In this document: in pieces, positions 26,853 through 35,809 of the stretch
How positions within the stretch are numbered: the stretch's first letter is position 1
Layout of the letters: every line of letters begins with the position of its first letter
From: Agarivorans sp. Alg241-V36
Lineage (GTDB): Bacteria; Pseudomonadota; Gammaproteobacteria; Enterobacterales; Celerinatantimonadaceae
DNA length: 64,000 nt
Assembly (NCBI RefSeq): GCF_900537085.1
Contig: NZ_UNRE01000001.1
Coordinates: 62,001 to 126,000, forward strand
Reading direction: 5' to 3'
The notes under the pieces: generated by a model
The model's database searches: none
What the model was told of the DNA's origin: nothing
Seen by the model: only the letters and a program-made list of their open reading frames with translations
Made by a program: the position numbers and the translations under genes

Positions 26853-27556
26853 GCTCCCGATTTTTAGAAGCAGGCTATAAAAAGCCTAAGCTCATGTTAG
26901 AAGCAAAAGAGAAAACCTTATTTGAACATTCAGTTGGAAGTTTTTCTAACTATTTTAAAAGCACTCCTTTTTTATTTATAGTTCGTGACATCTATGAGTC
27001 TGCTGAGTTTGTAGAAAGTAAAGCCATAGAAATGGCAATAAGTAATTACACGATTGTCACCCTAAACCAAGAGACTCAAGGGCAGGCAGAAACAGTAACT
27101 CTTGGGTTAAAAGAGTGGCAACTTAAGAACGATATAGTAGATGACTGCCCAATAACTATTTTCAATATTGACACCTTTCGGCCGAACTTTGTTTTTCCTA
27201 AACTTGATTCTTTGGGCGATGGTTATTTAGAAGTCTTTCAGGGAAGCGGAGATAACTGGTCTTTTGTAAAAGCGCTAAACTCCAACAAAGTGATAGAGAC
27301 AGCTGAAAAAAAACCAATATCTGATTTATGCTGTACTGGGCTGTATCATTTTAAATCATTTAGAACTTATCTTCGAGCATATACCGCGTATGCCAACTTG
27401 CCTAAAGAAGACTGGGATAAAGGTGAGATTTATGTGGCACCTCTCTACAACTTTTTGATAAGTGAGAATTTGGATATTCGCTACAATTTAATCGAACGCA
27501 ATCAGGTTATATTTTGTGGCATACCTGACGAATACCTAGATTTCATAAAGGATTAA
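26825..27556 (+). CDS. Sugar-phosphate nucleotidyltransferase-like protein
   Basis: 243 residues starting with VVIIPMAGLSSRFLEAGYKKPK, the signature of nucleotidyltransferases that activate sugars or choline-like groups (G-x-G-T-R-like loop and the conserved lysine), then FNIDTFRPNF with the metal-binding aspartate. The start is a GTG at 26825, overlapping the end of the preceding kinase fusion by 28 bases; a stop lies shortly upstream in this frame, so no longer version exists. Third and only intact member of the HAD / kinase-fusion / nucleotidyltransferase cassette. Confidence 0.75.
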   Translation: MVIIPMAGLSSRFLEAGYKKPKLMLEAKEKTLFEHSVGSFSNYFKSTPFLFIVRDIYESAEFVESKAIEMAISNYTIVTLNQETQGQAETVTLGLKEWQLKNDIVDDCPITIFNIDTFRPNFVFPKLDSLGDGYLEVFQGSGDNWSFVKALNSNKVIETAEKKPISDLCCTGLYHFKSFRTYLRAYTAYANLPKEDWDKGEIYVAPLYNFLISENLDIRYNLIERNQVIFCGIPDEYLDFIKD

Positions 27557-27590
27557 TAAAAACAAAGCATACAACTCCTTATTCGCTAAC

Positions 27591-28304
27591 TCAACGGTAG
27601 TTAAATGTAGAAGGTGCAGGTAATGTTCTCTTTATGTGCATTCGATACTTATAGCTTAAAGGGTGATGTATTTCACCCATCAACTGCTCCCAACGCAGAG
27701 GGTATCTAGACCGACCTAAGCGTAGCGTTCTTAAAATCAAATTAGAACTTTTTCTCTTCCACTTATCTTGAGGATGTTGAGCGGGGAAGTCATTTAAAGC
27801 TTCGAGATTTTCATCAAGCAAATTATTAACTTGTTCGTACCACTCTTGTGTAATCGGCGTTTGAGCTTTATAAATGAACGCTCCGTTGCCTATAAAGAAA
27901 CGCCAATTTCTTCGATATTCTTCCTCTAAATTACTTCCAGGGGGGAACTTTAAATGCTGGGATGAGGGTTCTTGATAACCTATAGTCCATAAATCACTAC
28001 TGCTATTCAATAAATTAAAGGCCGGCGACCAAGACTGGGGTGTCTCTTTTATATCACTATATCCACCACCGAAATGATGCATAAAATAGCAACGAAGATA
28101 ATCAGATCTATGTGTTTCAGATAAAAACTCATAAGCTGGATGCAACGGCTCTTTTTTTGCAACAAATTCGGTTAGATTATCAGGAGTAACTAAGATTACA
28201 TTTGCATTACTCACAGCTTTAAGCTGATTCAAGCAGTTTAATCTAGCCTCTGACATCAGATTGGTTCCTGTCCAAAAACAGAAAATTCTATGTTGAATAA
28301 CCAT
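27591..28304 (-). CDS. Glycosyltransferase with DXD-type motif (GT32/capsular synthesis type)
   Basis: 237 residues. The start IQHRIFCFWTGTNLMSEARLNCL and the block ETHRSDYLRCYFMHHFGGGYSDIK are those of the sugar-binding DXD family; the usual GGIYLDxD is here GGGYSDIK, so the second acidic residue is altered. The ATG at 28304 is preferred to the TTG just before it. It is the only minus-strand gene among plus-strand ones in this part of the locus and is convergent with the nucleotidyltransferase gene. Confidence 0.7.
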   Translation of the reverse strand: MVIQHRIFCFWTGTNLMSEARLNCLNQLKAVSNANVILVTPDNLTEFVAKKEPLHPAYEFLSETHRSDYLRCYFMHHFGGGYSDIKETPQSWSPAFNLLNSSSDLWTIGYQEPSSQHLKFPPGSNLEEEYRRNWRFFIGNGAFIYKAQTPITQEWYEQVNNLLDENLEALNDFPAQHPQDKWKRKSSNLILRTLRLGRSRYPLRWEQLMGEIHHPLSYKYRMHIKRTLPAPSTFNYR

Positions 28305-28477
28305 CAAATTCTAGCTAGCCCTATTAGCGAGTACTCTTTCCCCAATAGTAACTTCAATAATAGTGCAGCGAAAGCGACATAGCTCAAGGGCTAAGATATA
28401 ATGAGCGTATTAACAATGGTTAGTCTGCGGCATCGAATAGAAACCGCATATACACTTAGAATAGGAAAATCTTAACT

Positions 28478-29500
28478 ATGGGCTATTGCTGGAATGATGA
28501 TGGCGTGTATATCAGTAGAAAAGGCAAAGCTGAACTAGCTAGCTTTCATCCCGACAAGGTTAAACGTATCACCATTATTCGCCAAGCTGCACTGGGTGAT
28601 ATGATAGTGACCCGTCCTTTCATCATTGAAGCTCGAAAATTTTTCCCAAATGCTCATATAACACTAAGTATTACCACCGACTCTCAGCTAGGCGCACCAA
28701 CAGATTTAGCCGATAGTGTGCATATTGTGCCAGGCAAGGACCAACGTAACGGCCCCCTTAAAGAGCGATTTAAGCAGCTCAATGCACTACCAGAGCAAGA
28801 CATAGTATTTGACTTAGTTTGCACCAATCGTTCTAGCTACGTAACTGCACTAACTAAAGCTAAACTAAAAGTAAGCTACCCACATCGAGATCTACAAGCT
28901 CGTATGCTTTACGATGTATGCCTAAAGCGCAGTTCTTTCTCATGTGAAGCAGAAGTGATGCTGCAAATGCTGATGTTTTTTGGCCATCAACCTTCTATGC
29001 CGCTTGAGTTTAACTTACCCGACAACCGACAACTGCGTGATTCTAGCACTCCCTACGTTAGCTTTTTTACCGGCTCAGCAGCTCCTAGTAAATGCTATCC
29101 GATTGAGCAGTATAAGCAGCTTATCGAGCAGCTCGCTAAAGCAAACCCTCAGCTAGATTTTGTGTTGCTCGAAGGAACCAAGCCTGAAGAGACTCAGCAA
29201 GGCTGGGAACCTTTAATAGAGAACTATTCAAACATAAGGGTACAGCCCTTAATAAAAATTGAAGAGGTTACCAACCATCTAGCCAAAGCCTCTTTGGTTA
29301 TTTCAAATGACACAGGGATACGTAATGTCGCTATCGCTACTCATACTCCTACTCTTGGAATATTCTTAGGAACGGTTCCTTATCGTTACTTACCAAGCTA
29401 CGAAACCCATTACATTGTTTATAATCCCGATAAGAGCATTGCTTCGGTAGAAAAAGTATATGCCAAAGCTAAGCAAGCAATAGAAGAATTAGCTTTGTAA
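28478..29500 (+). CDS. Family 9 glycosyltransferase (heptosyltransferase-like)
   Basis: 340 residues with the GT-B layout of GT9: TIIRQAALGDMIVTRPFIIEARKFFPNAHITL near the start and VSFFTGSAAPSKCYP, then VISNDTGIRNVAIATHTPTLGIF (the donor-site segment with the conserved D-TG) near the end. It would add heptose or a related sugar to the core. It begins a plus-strand group with the acetyltransferase and another transferase (29519, 30062), spaced 18 and 9 bases. Confidence 0.85.
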   Translation: MGYCWNDDGVYISRKGKAELASFHPDKVKRITIIRQAALGDMIVTRPFIIEARKFFPNAHITLSITTDSQLGAPTDLADSVHIVPGKDQRNGPLKERFKQLNALPEQDIVFDLVCTNRSSYVTALTKAKLKVSYPHRDLQARMLYDVCLKRSSFSCEAEVMLQMLMFFGHQPSMPLEFNLPDNRQLRDSSTPYVSFFTGSAAPSKCYPIEQYKQLIEQLAKANPQLDFVLLEGTKPEETQQGWEPLIENYSNIRVQPLIKIEEVTNHLAKASLVISNDTGIRNVAIATHTPTLGIFLGTVPYRYLPSYETHYIVYNPDKSIASVEKVYAKAKQAIEELAL

Positions 29501-29518
29501 ATACCCACTAGGACTATT

Positions 29519-30052
29519 ATGAGCAACTACCTAAACTTGAAAAAGAAACAATTTCGACGCTGGCTTTATGAAAAGCGAGTGCGTAAGCAAGCCGGGTCGA
29601 TAAAAGGCAGTATTTGGTGCAACAAGAAAGTAAAAGTTACTAGCAATACCCACTTAGGTGACAATGTTAACTTTGACGGAGCCCACCTGTCTGGTGAAGG
29701 AAAAATAACTATAGGTGATAATTTTCACTCTGCCATTGGTTTAGAGATCACCTCCTCTTGGCATAATTACCAGGGAAAGGAGTTACCTTTCGACGCTAGC
29801 TGGATCCACAAAGAAGTAGTGATAGGTAATAATGTGTGGATTGGTGAAAACGTACTTATTTTAGGTGGGGCGAACATCGGCGATGGTGCAGTCATTCAAG
29901 CTCGCAGTGTAGTAACAGGCAACATCCCAGCCTTAGCAATTGCTGGTGGGCATCCCGCTAAAGTATTTAGCTATAGAGACAAAGAACACTATGAGCAACT
30001 AAACCAACAAAATGCTTGGCATAGTTACTCATGGAATAAGTACATGACCTAA
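29519..30052 (+). CDS. Hexapeptide-repeat acyltransferase (WbbJ/LacA type)
   Basis: 177 residues forming a left-handed beta-helix: hexapeptide turns can be followed from VTSNTHLGDNVNFDGAHL to VVIGNNVWIGENVLILGGANIGDGAVIQARSVVTGNIPALAIAGGHPAKVF. The conserved GGHPAKV tail is typical of sugar O-acetyltransferases. It probably acetylates a sugar of the polysaccharide. AGGA lies six bases before the ATG. Confidence 0.88.
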   Translation: MSNYLNLKKKQFRRWLYEKRVRKQAGSIKGSIWCNKKVKVTSNTHLGDNVNFDGAHLSGEGKITIGDNFHSAIGLEITSSWHNYQGKELPFDASWIHKEVVIGNNVWIGENVLILGGANIGDGAVIQARSVVTGNIPALAIAGGHPAKVFSYRDKEHYEQLNQQNAWHSYSWNKYMT

Positions 30053-30061
30053 GGGCATAAA

Positions 30062-30919
30062 ATGACACCCGTTAATTTTGTTTTTTTTACCGTTGGCGAC
30101 CGCTACAAATATCACGGCCAGCTAGTTTTTTGCATTATTAGTATCTTGGCTAATCAGCCTAAAGAAAGAAGCGTTCACTTTACAATCGTAACCGATAAAC
30201 CAGACTTTTATTCATGGTTGGGGGAGCGAGTAACCATCGTTTCAATCGATGAGCATAGGATTGCTGAATGGAAAGGACAGCATCAATTTTTTTGGCGGGT
30301 TAAGATTGAAGCCATACTTGAAGCAAGCAAACAGCATTCCGGTCATACCATCTATTTAGATACCGACACAGTTTGCTTCAACAACCTTGAGGCAATGATG
30401 TCTTGTTTAGACCAAGGCTCAAACTTAATGCACCTCAAAGAATTCGATTTCGCGAAAACTCAAGGCGGGACTGGCAAAAAAATGAAGTCCCACGGACTTA
30501 ATAAACAATATGGTGAATTTGTCTTAAGTGAGAGCTCTGCCATGTGGAACGCTGGAGTTGTAGCTATTTCCGAGAAAAATAATGCTGAAACTACCCTAAA
30601 TAATGCTTTAAACGCTTGTGATGCTATGTGTGCAGATAATATGGAAAGAAAACTTATCGAGCAGTTTTCGCTAAGCTTAGCTTTACAGGCAAATACCATG
30701 ACTGAAGGAAAAACATGGTTTAAGCATTATTGGGGTAACAAAGAGCAGTGGAATGAAGTAATTGCAGATCTTTTGGCTAAATCACTGTTACTTAATTGGA
30801 ATCTTGAACAGGCGGTGAAAGAGTTTACCACGATTGACCTTAGCATCCCCGAAGTCATCAAAGAAACGAAGTTAGCCAAATACAAAAACAGCATTAAAAA
30901 GCGCCTACCAAAACTTTAA
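30062..30919 (+). CDS. Glycosyltransferase-like protein with DXD motif
   Basis: 285 residues. The segment HTIYLDTDTVCFNNLEAM has a DTD that fits the metal/sugar-binding DXD of GT-A enzymes (GT8-like), and the start VNFVFFTVGDRYKYHGQLVFCIISILANQ matches the same class; AMWNAGVVAIS is the corresponding late motif. The acceptor is not known. An AAGGG ribosome site precedes the ATG. Transcription appears to end at the hairpin 30932-30957 inside the end of the convergent gene. Confidence 0.75.
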   Translation: MTPVNFVFFTVGDRYKYHGQLVFCIISILANQPKERSVHFTIVTDKPDFYSWLGERVTIVSIDEHRIAEWKGQHQFFWRVKIEAILEASKQHSGHTIYLDTDTVCFNNLEAMMSCLDQGSNLMHLKEFDFAKTQGGTGKKMKSHGLNKQYGEFVLSESSAMWNAGVVAISEKNNAETTLNNALNACDAMCADNMERKLIEQFSLSLALQANTMTEGKTWFKHYWGNKEQWNEVIADLLAKSLLLNWNLEQAVKEFTTIDLSIPEVIKETKLAKYKNSIKKRLPKL

Positions 30920-30925
30920 TTCAAG

Positions 30926-31966
30926 CTATAAGCGCTCAAACTCTTTGAGCGCATTTTCGGGTAAAAACTGCTGATAGCAAGTTTCATCAATTTTAGGGGG
31001 CTCGGCACTAAGTTTTTGTAAACCTTCGGCAAAAGCTTCAACGTCTCCCAAAGCCACTAAATAATCAGTTAAACCAGCGTAAGAAAGTATTTCCTTAGGA
31101 CCAGAAGGGCAATCCATCGCCAATAAGGGAGTGCCCAGCATCAGAGCCTCAACCAACACTAAAGGTGCACCTTCTTTTTTTGAGCTTAATAGCAATGCTT
31201 TTGCATGTTTGATGTAGCCATAAGGATTGGTTTTAAATCCCGCAAACACAACTTTGTCTGCGATTTCCAAATCAATAGCGTATTGTTTTAGCTCAGCTTC
31301 AATTTGACCTTTACCTAAAAGTACAAGCTGCTCATCAACACCGCTTTTGGCATAAGCGTCTAATAATTCTTTATGGCCTTTTCGCCCTTCTAAAGCAGCA
31401 ACACATACAAAATATTCACCGCTTATGGGTGACCCGTGTGCAGCCTCTTGCTGAATAAACTCGTAATCAATAGGATTCCACAATACCTTATTGCTTGCAG
31501 GATTTACTCCTATAGCACTAATACTGTTAGCAACACCATCTGACACGCATAGCAAATGCTTACCATTGTAGCGGCGCTTAAACTTAGCGATGTGCTTAGC
31601 TTTACTTTCAGAGTAATCCGCATGTAACCAAAAATATTGATTAGGATGCTTGAGGTATACTCCAATTTTGTCACTTGAACAGCAAATCAATACATCGACT
31701 TGTTGTTTATCCAGCTCTCTTTGAACACGCAGCGCTTGCCACTGCTGAATAAGGGTATTATCAAAAGCTTTAGTAAACGGGTTTATTATGTCTAAAATAG
31801 TTAGGTCAAGATTATCTGGTACCTTGTGTTCTATCTTGTTACGTAATAGCCACACTTGTACATTGTTACCACGGCTAGCCAATCCACTTGCAACTGTAAG
31901 CAATACCTTCTCGGCACCGCCGCCATAAAGATCATCAATAATAAATACAAAGCTTTTATTCGCCAT
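30926..31966 (-). CDS. Family 4 glycosyltransferase
   Basis: 346 residues of GT-B type: VFIIDDLYGGGAEKVLLTVASGLASRGNNVQVWLL at the start (glycine-rich acceptor loop), then YFVCVAALEGRKGHKELLDAYAKS, and the donor-binding E-x7-E in LLSSKKEGAPLVLVEALMLGTPLLA, followed by CPSGPKEIL. It adds a sugar to lipopolysaccharide core or O-unit. It is last in a minus-strand group that starts at glf/DUF4422 and includes the Wzi-like protein. Confidence 0.92.
   Translation of the reverse strand: MANKSFVFIIDDLYGGGAEKVLLTVASGLASRGNNVQVWLLRNKIEHKVPDNLDLTILDIINPFTKAFDNTLIQQWQALRVQRELDKQQVDVLICCSSDKIGVYLKHPNQYFWLHADYSESKAKHIAKFKRRYNGKHLLCVSDGVANSISAIGVNPASNKVLWNPIDYEFIQQEAAHGSPISGEYFVCVAALEGRKGHKELLDAYAKSGVDEQLVLLGKGQIEAELKQYAIDLEIADKVVFAGFKTNPYGYIKHAKALLLSSKKEGAPLVLVEALMLGTPLLAMDCPSGPKEILSYAGLTDYLVALGDVEAFAEGLQKLSAEPPKIDETCYQQFLPENALKEFERL
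30932..30957 (+). terminator. Terminator for the plus-strand group 28478-30919
   Basis: GCGCTCAAA / TTTGAGCGC with a 3-base loop, followed by ATTTT. It lies 13 bases after the plus-strand stop codon but inside the last codons of the convergent minus-strand gene, so it encodes protein on one strand and a terminator on the other. Confidence 0.7.
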
Positions 31967-31976
31967 ATAGCCCTAA

Positions 31977-32525
31977 CTAAAAAGAGTAACCGACACGCAA
32001 CTGTAGCATATCGTAGTCTCGTAAATTGGATTCGCCTGGAGGTCTAGACAGATTATCATCGGCATCATTTGAGGTAGAACGGTACTCTCCGCTTAGCGAC
32101 CAATGCTCAGAAAACTCATAGCGCAAGTAACCACCATACAACAATCCAAATGCGGTATGGTAGCGATTGCTCATTTGACCACCCGCATAAGCACCAAAGT
32201 ACAATTGGTCGAACAAACGATAACGAGCATCCACTGCTTTTAAATACCAGTAAGAGTTTTGCGCTTCAAAATTAGACAAATCACCGATAAAGCCCGCTCC
32301 CAAGCCTAAGTGAAACCTGTCTGAAAAAACACCATGAACTTCTAAAGCTATATCACTAGCGACTATTTTTTCAGTTACGTTGCCAACACCGACTTCTTGT
32401 ACTCCCAGACCCAAGTTTACCGACGGTATAAATTGCGTATTTTTTAAAGATAAGGGCTCAGCGAGTAAGCCCGGTGAACTAATAAACGCCAAACAAGCAA
32501 CAAATTTATAAACGATATTGCGCAT
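31977..32525 (-). CDS. Small outer-membrane beta-barrel protein
   Basis: 182 residues from the ATG at 32525 (GGAAG five bases upstream); an earlier ATG at 32537 has a poorer site. Signal peptide IVYKFVACLAFISSPGLLA. The mature protein shows alternating strands rich in aromatic residues (SDRFHLGLGAGFIGDLS, QLYFGAYAGGQMSNRYH, LLYGGYLRYEFSEHWSLSGEY) and ends in LQLRVGYSF, an outer-membrane targeting tail with terminal phenylalanine. Similar in shape to OmpW/PagP-size barrels, but no family is recognised. It overlaps the Wzi-like gene by 20 bases. Confidence 0.7.
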   Translation of the reverse strand: MRNIVYKFVACLAFISSPGLLAEPLSLKNTQFIPSVNLGLGVQEVGVGNVTEKIVASDIALEVHGVFSDRFHLGLGAGFIGDLSNFEAQNSYWYLKAVDARYRLFDQLYFGAYAGGQMSNRYHTAFGLLYGGYLRYEFSEHWSLSGEYRSTSNDADDNLSRPPGESNLRDYDMLQLRVGYSF

Positions 32526-33933
32526 ATACTCTTCCATAAGAATCTTTAGAGGTATCTCGACCAGCTAGGAAACCTGCAGCCACGTTGTTACCAAACAATT
32601 TAAAACTATAGGTCATGTCCAACTCGTAACCCGGGCTGTACTCAGAATAATAACTGTCATTGCGTACTATACGCACCGTAGTAAACAAGCGTTCCTGGTT
32701 AGTCAACATACGCTCATATTGAAACGAAAATGCATTAGCGCCTACAGCCTCGTTAATATTTTTACGGTTCTCGGCTCCCCAATGCCCCATTACATTGCCA
32801 TTATTGGTAAAGCCATTTCGGTACATCCAGTGGTTATACCATTGAGATTGCCAGCTATTCCATTCCACCCGCAGCGAAGATTGGGCGGTAAGCATGGGTA
32901 AATAGACTCCTGCGCCCATGGTGATATTGCCTAACTCATAGTCTCTATCATTAGCGGTATCTTCTCCACCATACTCAAAGTAAACGCTCATCGGCTGGCC
33001 CAGATCAATATTAAAGCGACTTTGAATGCTCATTAGCTGGTTGCCCCAAGCGTCATCATTTGCATTGCTTTGCACACAGGTAGGACAAACTAACGCTTCT
33101 AATATATCTGACCAAGAACGATCGACCCCATCTCCACCATACTGAAGATTACGGGTTATGCCAATTTGCCACCAATCAACTGGCATAACAGAGAGCTGAA
33201 AACTTAATAACTCTGGGCGGTCTTTGCGGCACTCTCCTTTAACATTGATGCAATCAACCTCTTCTAATTTGCTATAGAAGAGCTCGTATTGGAATCGCCA
33301 TGGGGTTAGCGGCTCTGAGTTGCTCAAAGTAATAGATGGAGAAACCTGAGCATGAGTGCTCATCAACATGGAAGAATCATTAAACGGTGAGTACCAATGC
33401 TCTCTCATTCCTACATCAAGTTGCATCCAATCGAAGCCTAAAGCAATAAAGGTTTCAGTAGGGTTTAATTGATTGGCTTGAGTATAATGCGCACCAAGAG
33501 AAAGCGCTGCCCAGTCAGCTGCCCGCCAATGTCCACGAGCACTCGCCTGAAGGTTATCTTCCACCTTTTGTCCACGGGCATTCGCCAAACTTTGTTCACC
33601 ATTACCGACCGAAAGCTCTAGATTAGCGTCAGTGACTCCCCAGTCTTGCTCATAACGCTTTAAATAAGTGTCAATTCGGGCGTAGAGACTAGGATGAGCC
33701 TCAGAGATAGTTTCAGCATAACTACGAATTTGATTAACTGGGTATGGTCTCTTCAAGCCAGGGGCGGAAGTGATCGTAATCAGCTTTTCGATATCTGACT
33801 CAATAACAGGATTTTGCTGTAATGGTAAATACAGCGAAACTTGAGCATGAGCATTAAAGCAACTCAGTAAAACAGCAAGCCAAAACCCAGCCCTAAGCGT
33901 GGATTTGCTTGAACAACTACATTGACCAAACAA
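32506..33933 (-). CDS. Wzi-like capsule assembly outer-membrane protein
   Basis: 475 residues with a signal peptide (FWLAVLLSCFNAHA) and a strand-rich body fitting the Caps_assemb_Wzi family: YSPFNDSSMLMSTHAQVSPSITL, PWRFQYELFYSKLEE, VMPVDWWQIGITRNLQYGGDG, YFEYGGED and a C-terminal VYAQYRL. Wzi in Escherichia coli is an outer-membrane lectin that anchors capsule. The start is a TTG at 33933 with AAGGAA seven bases upstream. No wza, wzb or wzc is in the window, so the polymer it handles may be made elsewhere. Confidence 0.8.
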   Translation of the reverse strand: MFGQCSCSSKSTLRAGFWLAVLLSCFNAHAQVSLYLPLQQNPVIESDIEKLITITSAPGLKRPYPVNQIRSYAETISEAHPSLYARIDTYLKRYEQDWGVTDANLELSVGNGEQSLANARGQKVEDNLQASARGHWRAADWAALSLGAHYTQANQLNPTETFIALGFDWMQLDVGMREHWYSPFNDSSMLMSTHAQVSPSITLSNSEPLTPWRFQYELFYSKLEEVDCINVKGECRKDRPELLSFQLSVMPVDWWQIGITRNLQYGGDGVDRSWSDILEALVCPTCVQSNANDDAWGNQLMSIQSRFNIDLGQPMSVYFEYGGEDTANDRDYELGNITMGAGVYLPMLTAQSSLRVEWNSWQSQWYNHWMYRNGFTNNGNVMGHWGAENRKNINEAVGANAFSFQYERMLTNQERLFTTVRIVRNDSYYSEYSPGYELDMTYSFKLFGNNVAAGFLAGRDTSKDSYGRVYAQYRL

Positions 33934-33959
33934 GGGGAAATTCCTTTTAAATTTAATGG

Positions 33960-35057
33960 CTACAAAAATCGCTTACTAAAGTGCAATGCCGAAGCGATAA
34001 CCTTATCCATGTCGTAATACTTATACTCTGCTAAACGTCCACCAAAATGGACGTTTTCAGATTGTTTATTTAATTGTCGATAACGCTTATACAATTGCAT
34101 GTTTTTATCGTCATTAACAGGGTAGTAACGTTCCAAACCTTCTCGCCACTCCAGTGGATACTCCTCAGAAATCACCGTATGGGAAGTATCGGTATCTAAA
34201 GCAAAGTGCTTATGCTCGATCATCCGAGTGAAGGGTACATTTTTGTCAATGTAGTTCACTACCGCATTACCTTGAAAATTATCTCGCTCTAAACGTTTGG
34301 TTTCAAACTTTAAAGAACGATAATCAAGTTTTCCAAAGCAAAAATCGTAGTAAGCATCAATCGGACCGGTGTATACGACTTCTTTTGCCAAAGAAAGGTA
34401 ATACTCTTTGTCAGCCAGAAAATCAGTGTCTAATTGAATATCAATCCCATCTAGCAAGCCTTCAATTAAAGGGTTGTAGCCATCAACTGGTATGCCTTGG
34501 TAGATATCATTGAAGTAATTGTTATCAAACGTAAAGCGTAATGGCAGCCGCTTGATAATAAACGCCGGCAAGTCTTTGCATTCTCGGCCCCACTGCTTCT
34601 CGGTATACTCTTTGATTAATAGCTGATAGATATCTTGCCCAACCAAAGCAATGGCTTGTTGTTCTAGGTTTTGAGGATCGCCTTTTATCGTTTTTCGTTG
34701 CTCCTCAATAATATCCAGCGCTTGTTGAGGCGTTTGAATTCCCCAGATCTGAGCGAAGGTATTCATATTAAACGGCAGGTTGTATAACTTGCCTTTAGAC
34801 AAGGCTAATGGTGAGTTAGTAAAGCGATTAAACTCCACAAAACCATTCACAAATTCCCAAACATCTTTATTACTCGTATGAAAAATGTGCGCGCCGTATT
34901 TGTGTACTTTTATTCCATCGTTATCTTCACAATAGACATTACCGCCAAGGTGCTCTCGCTTCTCTAGCACCAACACTTTTAAGCCTTGCTGCTTCGCTTG
35001 ATAAGCAGTTACAGCACCAAACAAGCCAGAACCAACAACTAATAAATCATACTGCAT
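33960..35057 (-). CDS. glf: UDP-galactopyranose mutase
   Basis: 365 residues. FAD-binding VVGSGLFGAVTAYQAKQQG at the start, VLEKREHLGGNVY, HKYGAHIFHTSNKDVW and FTRMIEHKHF match UDP-galactopyranose mutase throughout, and the length is standard. It converts UDP-galactopyranose to UDP-galactofuranose in the cytoplasm, using reduced flavin. This indicates galactofuranose in the cell's surface polysaccharide. It shares a TAATG overlap with the DUF4422 gene upstream. Confidence 0.96.
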   Translation of the reverse strand: MQYDLLVVGSGLFGAVTAYQAKQQGLKVLVLEKREHLGGNVYCEDNDGIKVHKYGAHIFHTSNKDVWEFVNGFVEFNRFTNSPLALSKGKLYNLPFNMNTFAQIWGIQTPQQALDIIEEQRKTIKGDPQNLEQQAIALVGQDIYQLLIKEYTEKQWGRECKDLPAFIIKRLPLRFTFDNNYFNDIYQGIPVDGYNPLIEGLLDGIDIQLDTDFLADKEYYLSLAKEVVYTGPIDAYYDFCFGKLDYRSLKFETKRLERDNFQGNAVVNYIDKNVPFTRMIEHKHFALDTDTSHTVISEEYPLEWREGLERYYPVNDDKNMQLYKRYRQLNKQSENVHFGGRLAEYKYYDMDKVIASALHFSKRFL

Positions 35058-35785
35058 TAAATGCCTCGCACAAATGGCTTTTCATCTAGAGTAATAGTGG
35101 GGATTTCTAAATATTTTAGCTTACTCTCTTTAAGCAACCATACATCAATCAATCGCTCAGAAATAAAACCAAATACCCGCTGTTGATAGAGCGTTCTAGA
35201 CTCCAAATCTAAGCGTTCTTCCAAAGCAAATAAAATAGGAAACAACCAAGCGCAGTAGCTATCAAATACATGTTTGGGAGCAATTAACATATTCAAGCCA
35301 TGGTACTCTCCAGACGCCATGGCACTGTCAAAATAAACAAGTTCTTTGGGTGCTTTATCAGCGATAATATCTCTCACTACCATCAAATCGGCCAAATCAT
35401 GGTGCTTACGATAGTGGGCTATAACACTAGACCCCAGTTTCATCGGGCGTGGCAAAATAATATCAACACCTTTGGCTAACTGGGCAAGCCACTGTTGTTG
35501 TTGATAAACCTTATCTTTGACAAGGTACTTAAAAATGCCACGGTACTCTTTATCCACAAAATATCGGCGGTAGTGAGAAATACCAACAATGTCGGTACTT
35601 TGCTGCTTCCATAGAGCATATAAGGCAGTAAGCTCGCAAAAATGCGGATTCTTAATAGCGATGTTGTCTGAAAAGCCCGCATCGTGCTGACTTTGCTTAC
35701 TCATCGCTTCCCCTACATATATCGCTTCATATCCATCTGTTTGTGGGAGCGGAAACTCTTTATGGGAAACGACGTGCATTGTCAT
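35057..35785 (-). CDS. DUF4422 glycosyltransferase-like protein
   Basis: 242 residues beginning MHVVSHKEFPLPQTDGYEAIYVG, then FCELTALYALWKQQSTDIVGISHYRRYF, and DIILPRPMKL: all hallmarks of DUF4422, a family found in capsule and O-antigen loci, very often beside glf. A galactofuranosyltransferase role is a reasonable inference from this pairing but is not proven. An ATG two codons inside is an alternative start. One-base overlap with glf. Confidence 0.85.
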   Translation of the reverse strand: MTMHVVSHKEFPLPQTDGYEAIYVGEAMSKQSQHDAGFSDNIAIKNPHFCELTALYALWKQQSTDIVGISHYRRYFVDKEYRGIFKYLVKDKVYQQQQWLAQLAKGVDIILPRPMKLGSSVIAHYRKHHDLADLMVVRDIIADKAPKELVYFDSAMASGEYHGLNMLIAPKHVFDSYCAWLFPILFALEERLDLESRTLYQQRVFGFISERLIDVWLLKESKLKYLEIPTITLDEKPFVRGI

Positions 35786-35809
35786 AATTATTCTCTTCGT
35801 ACGGTAGGA

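Noticed and set aside
33756-33775. A GCCAGGGGCGGAAG stretch on the plus strand, close to the JUMPstart/ops element of polysaccharide operons.
   Set aside because: It lies inside the Wzi-like coding sequence, which is on the minus strand, and no plus-strand polysaccharide gene begins after it for several kilobases; the ops core GGCGGTAG is not exact.
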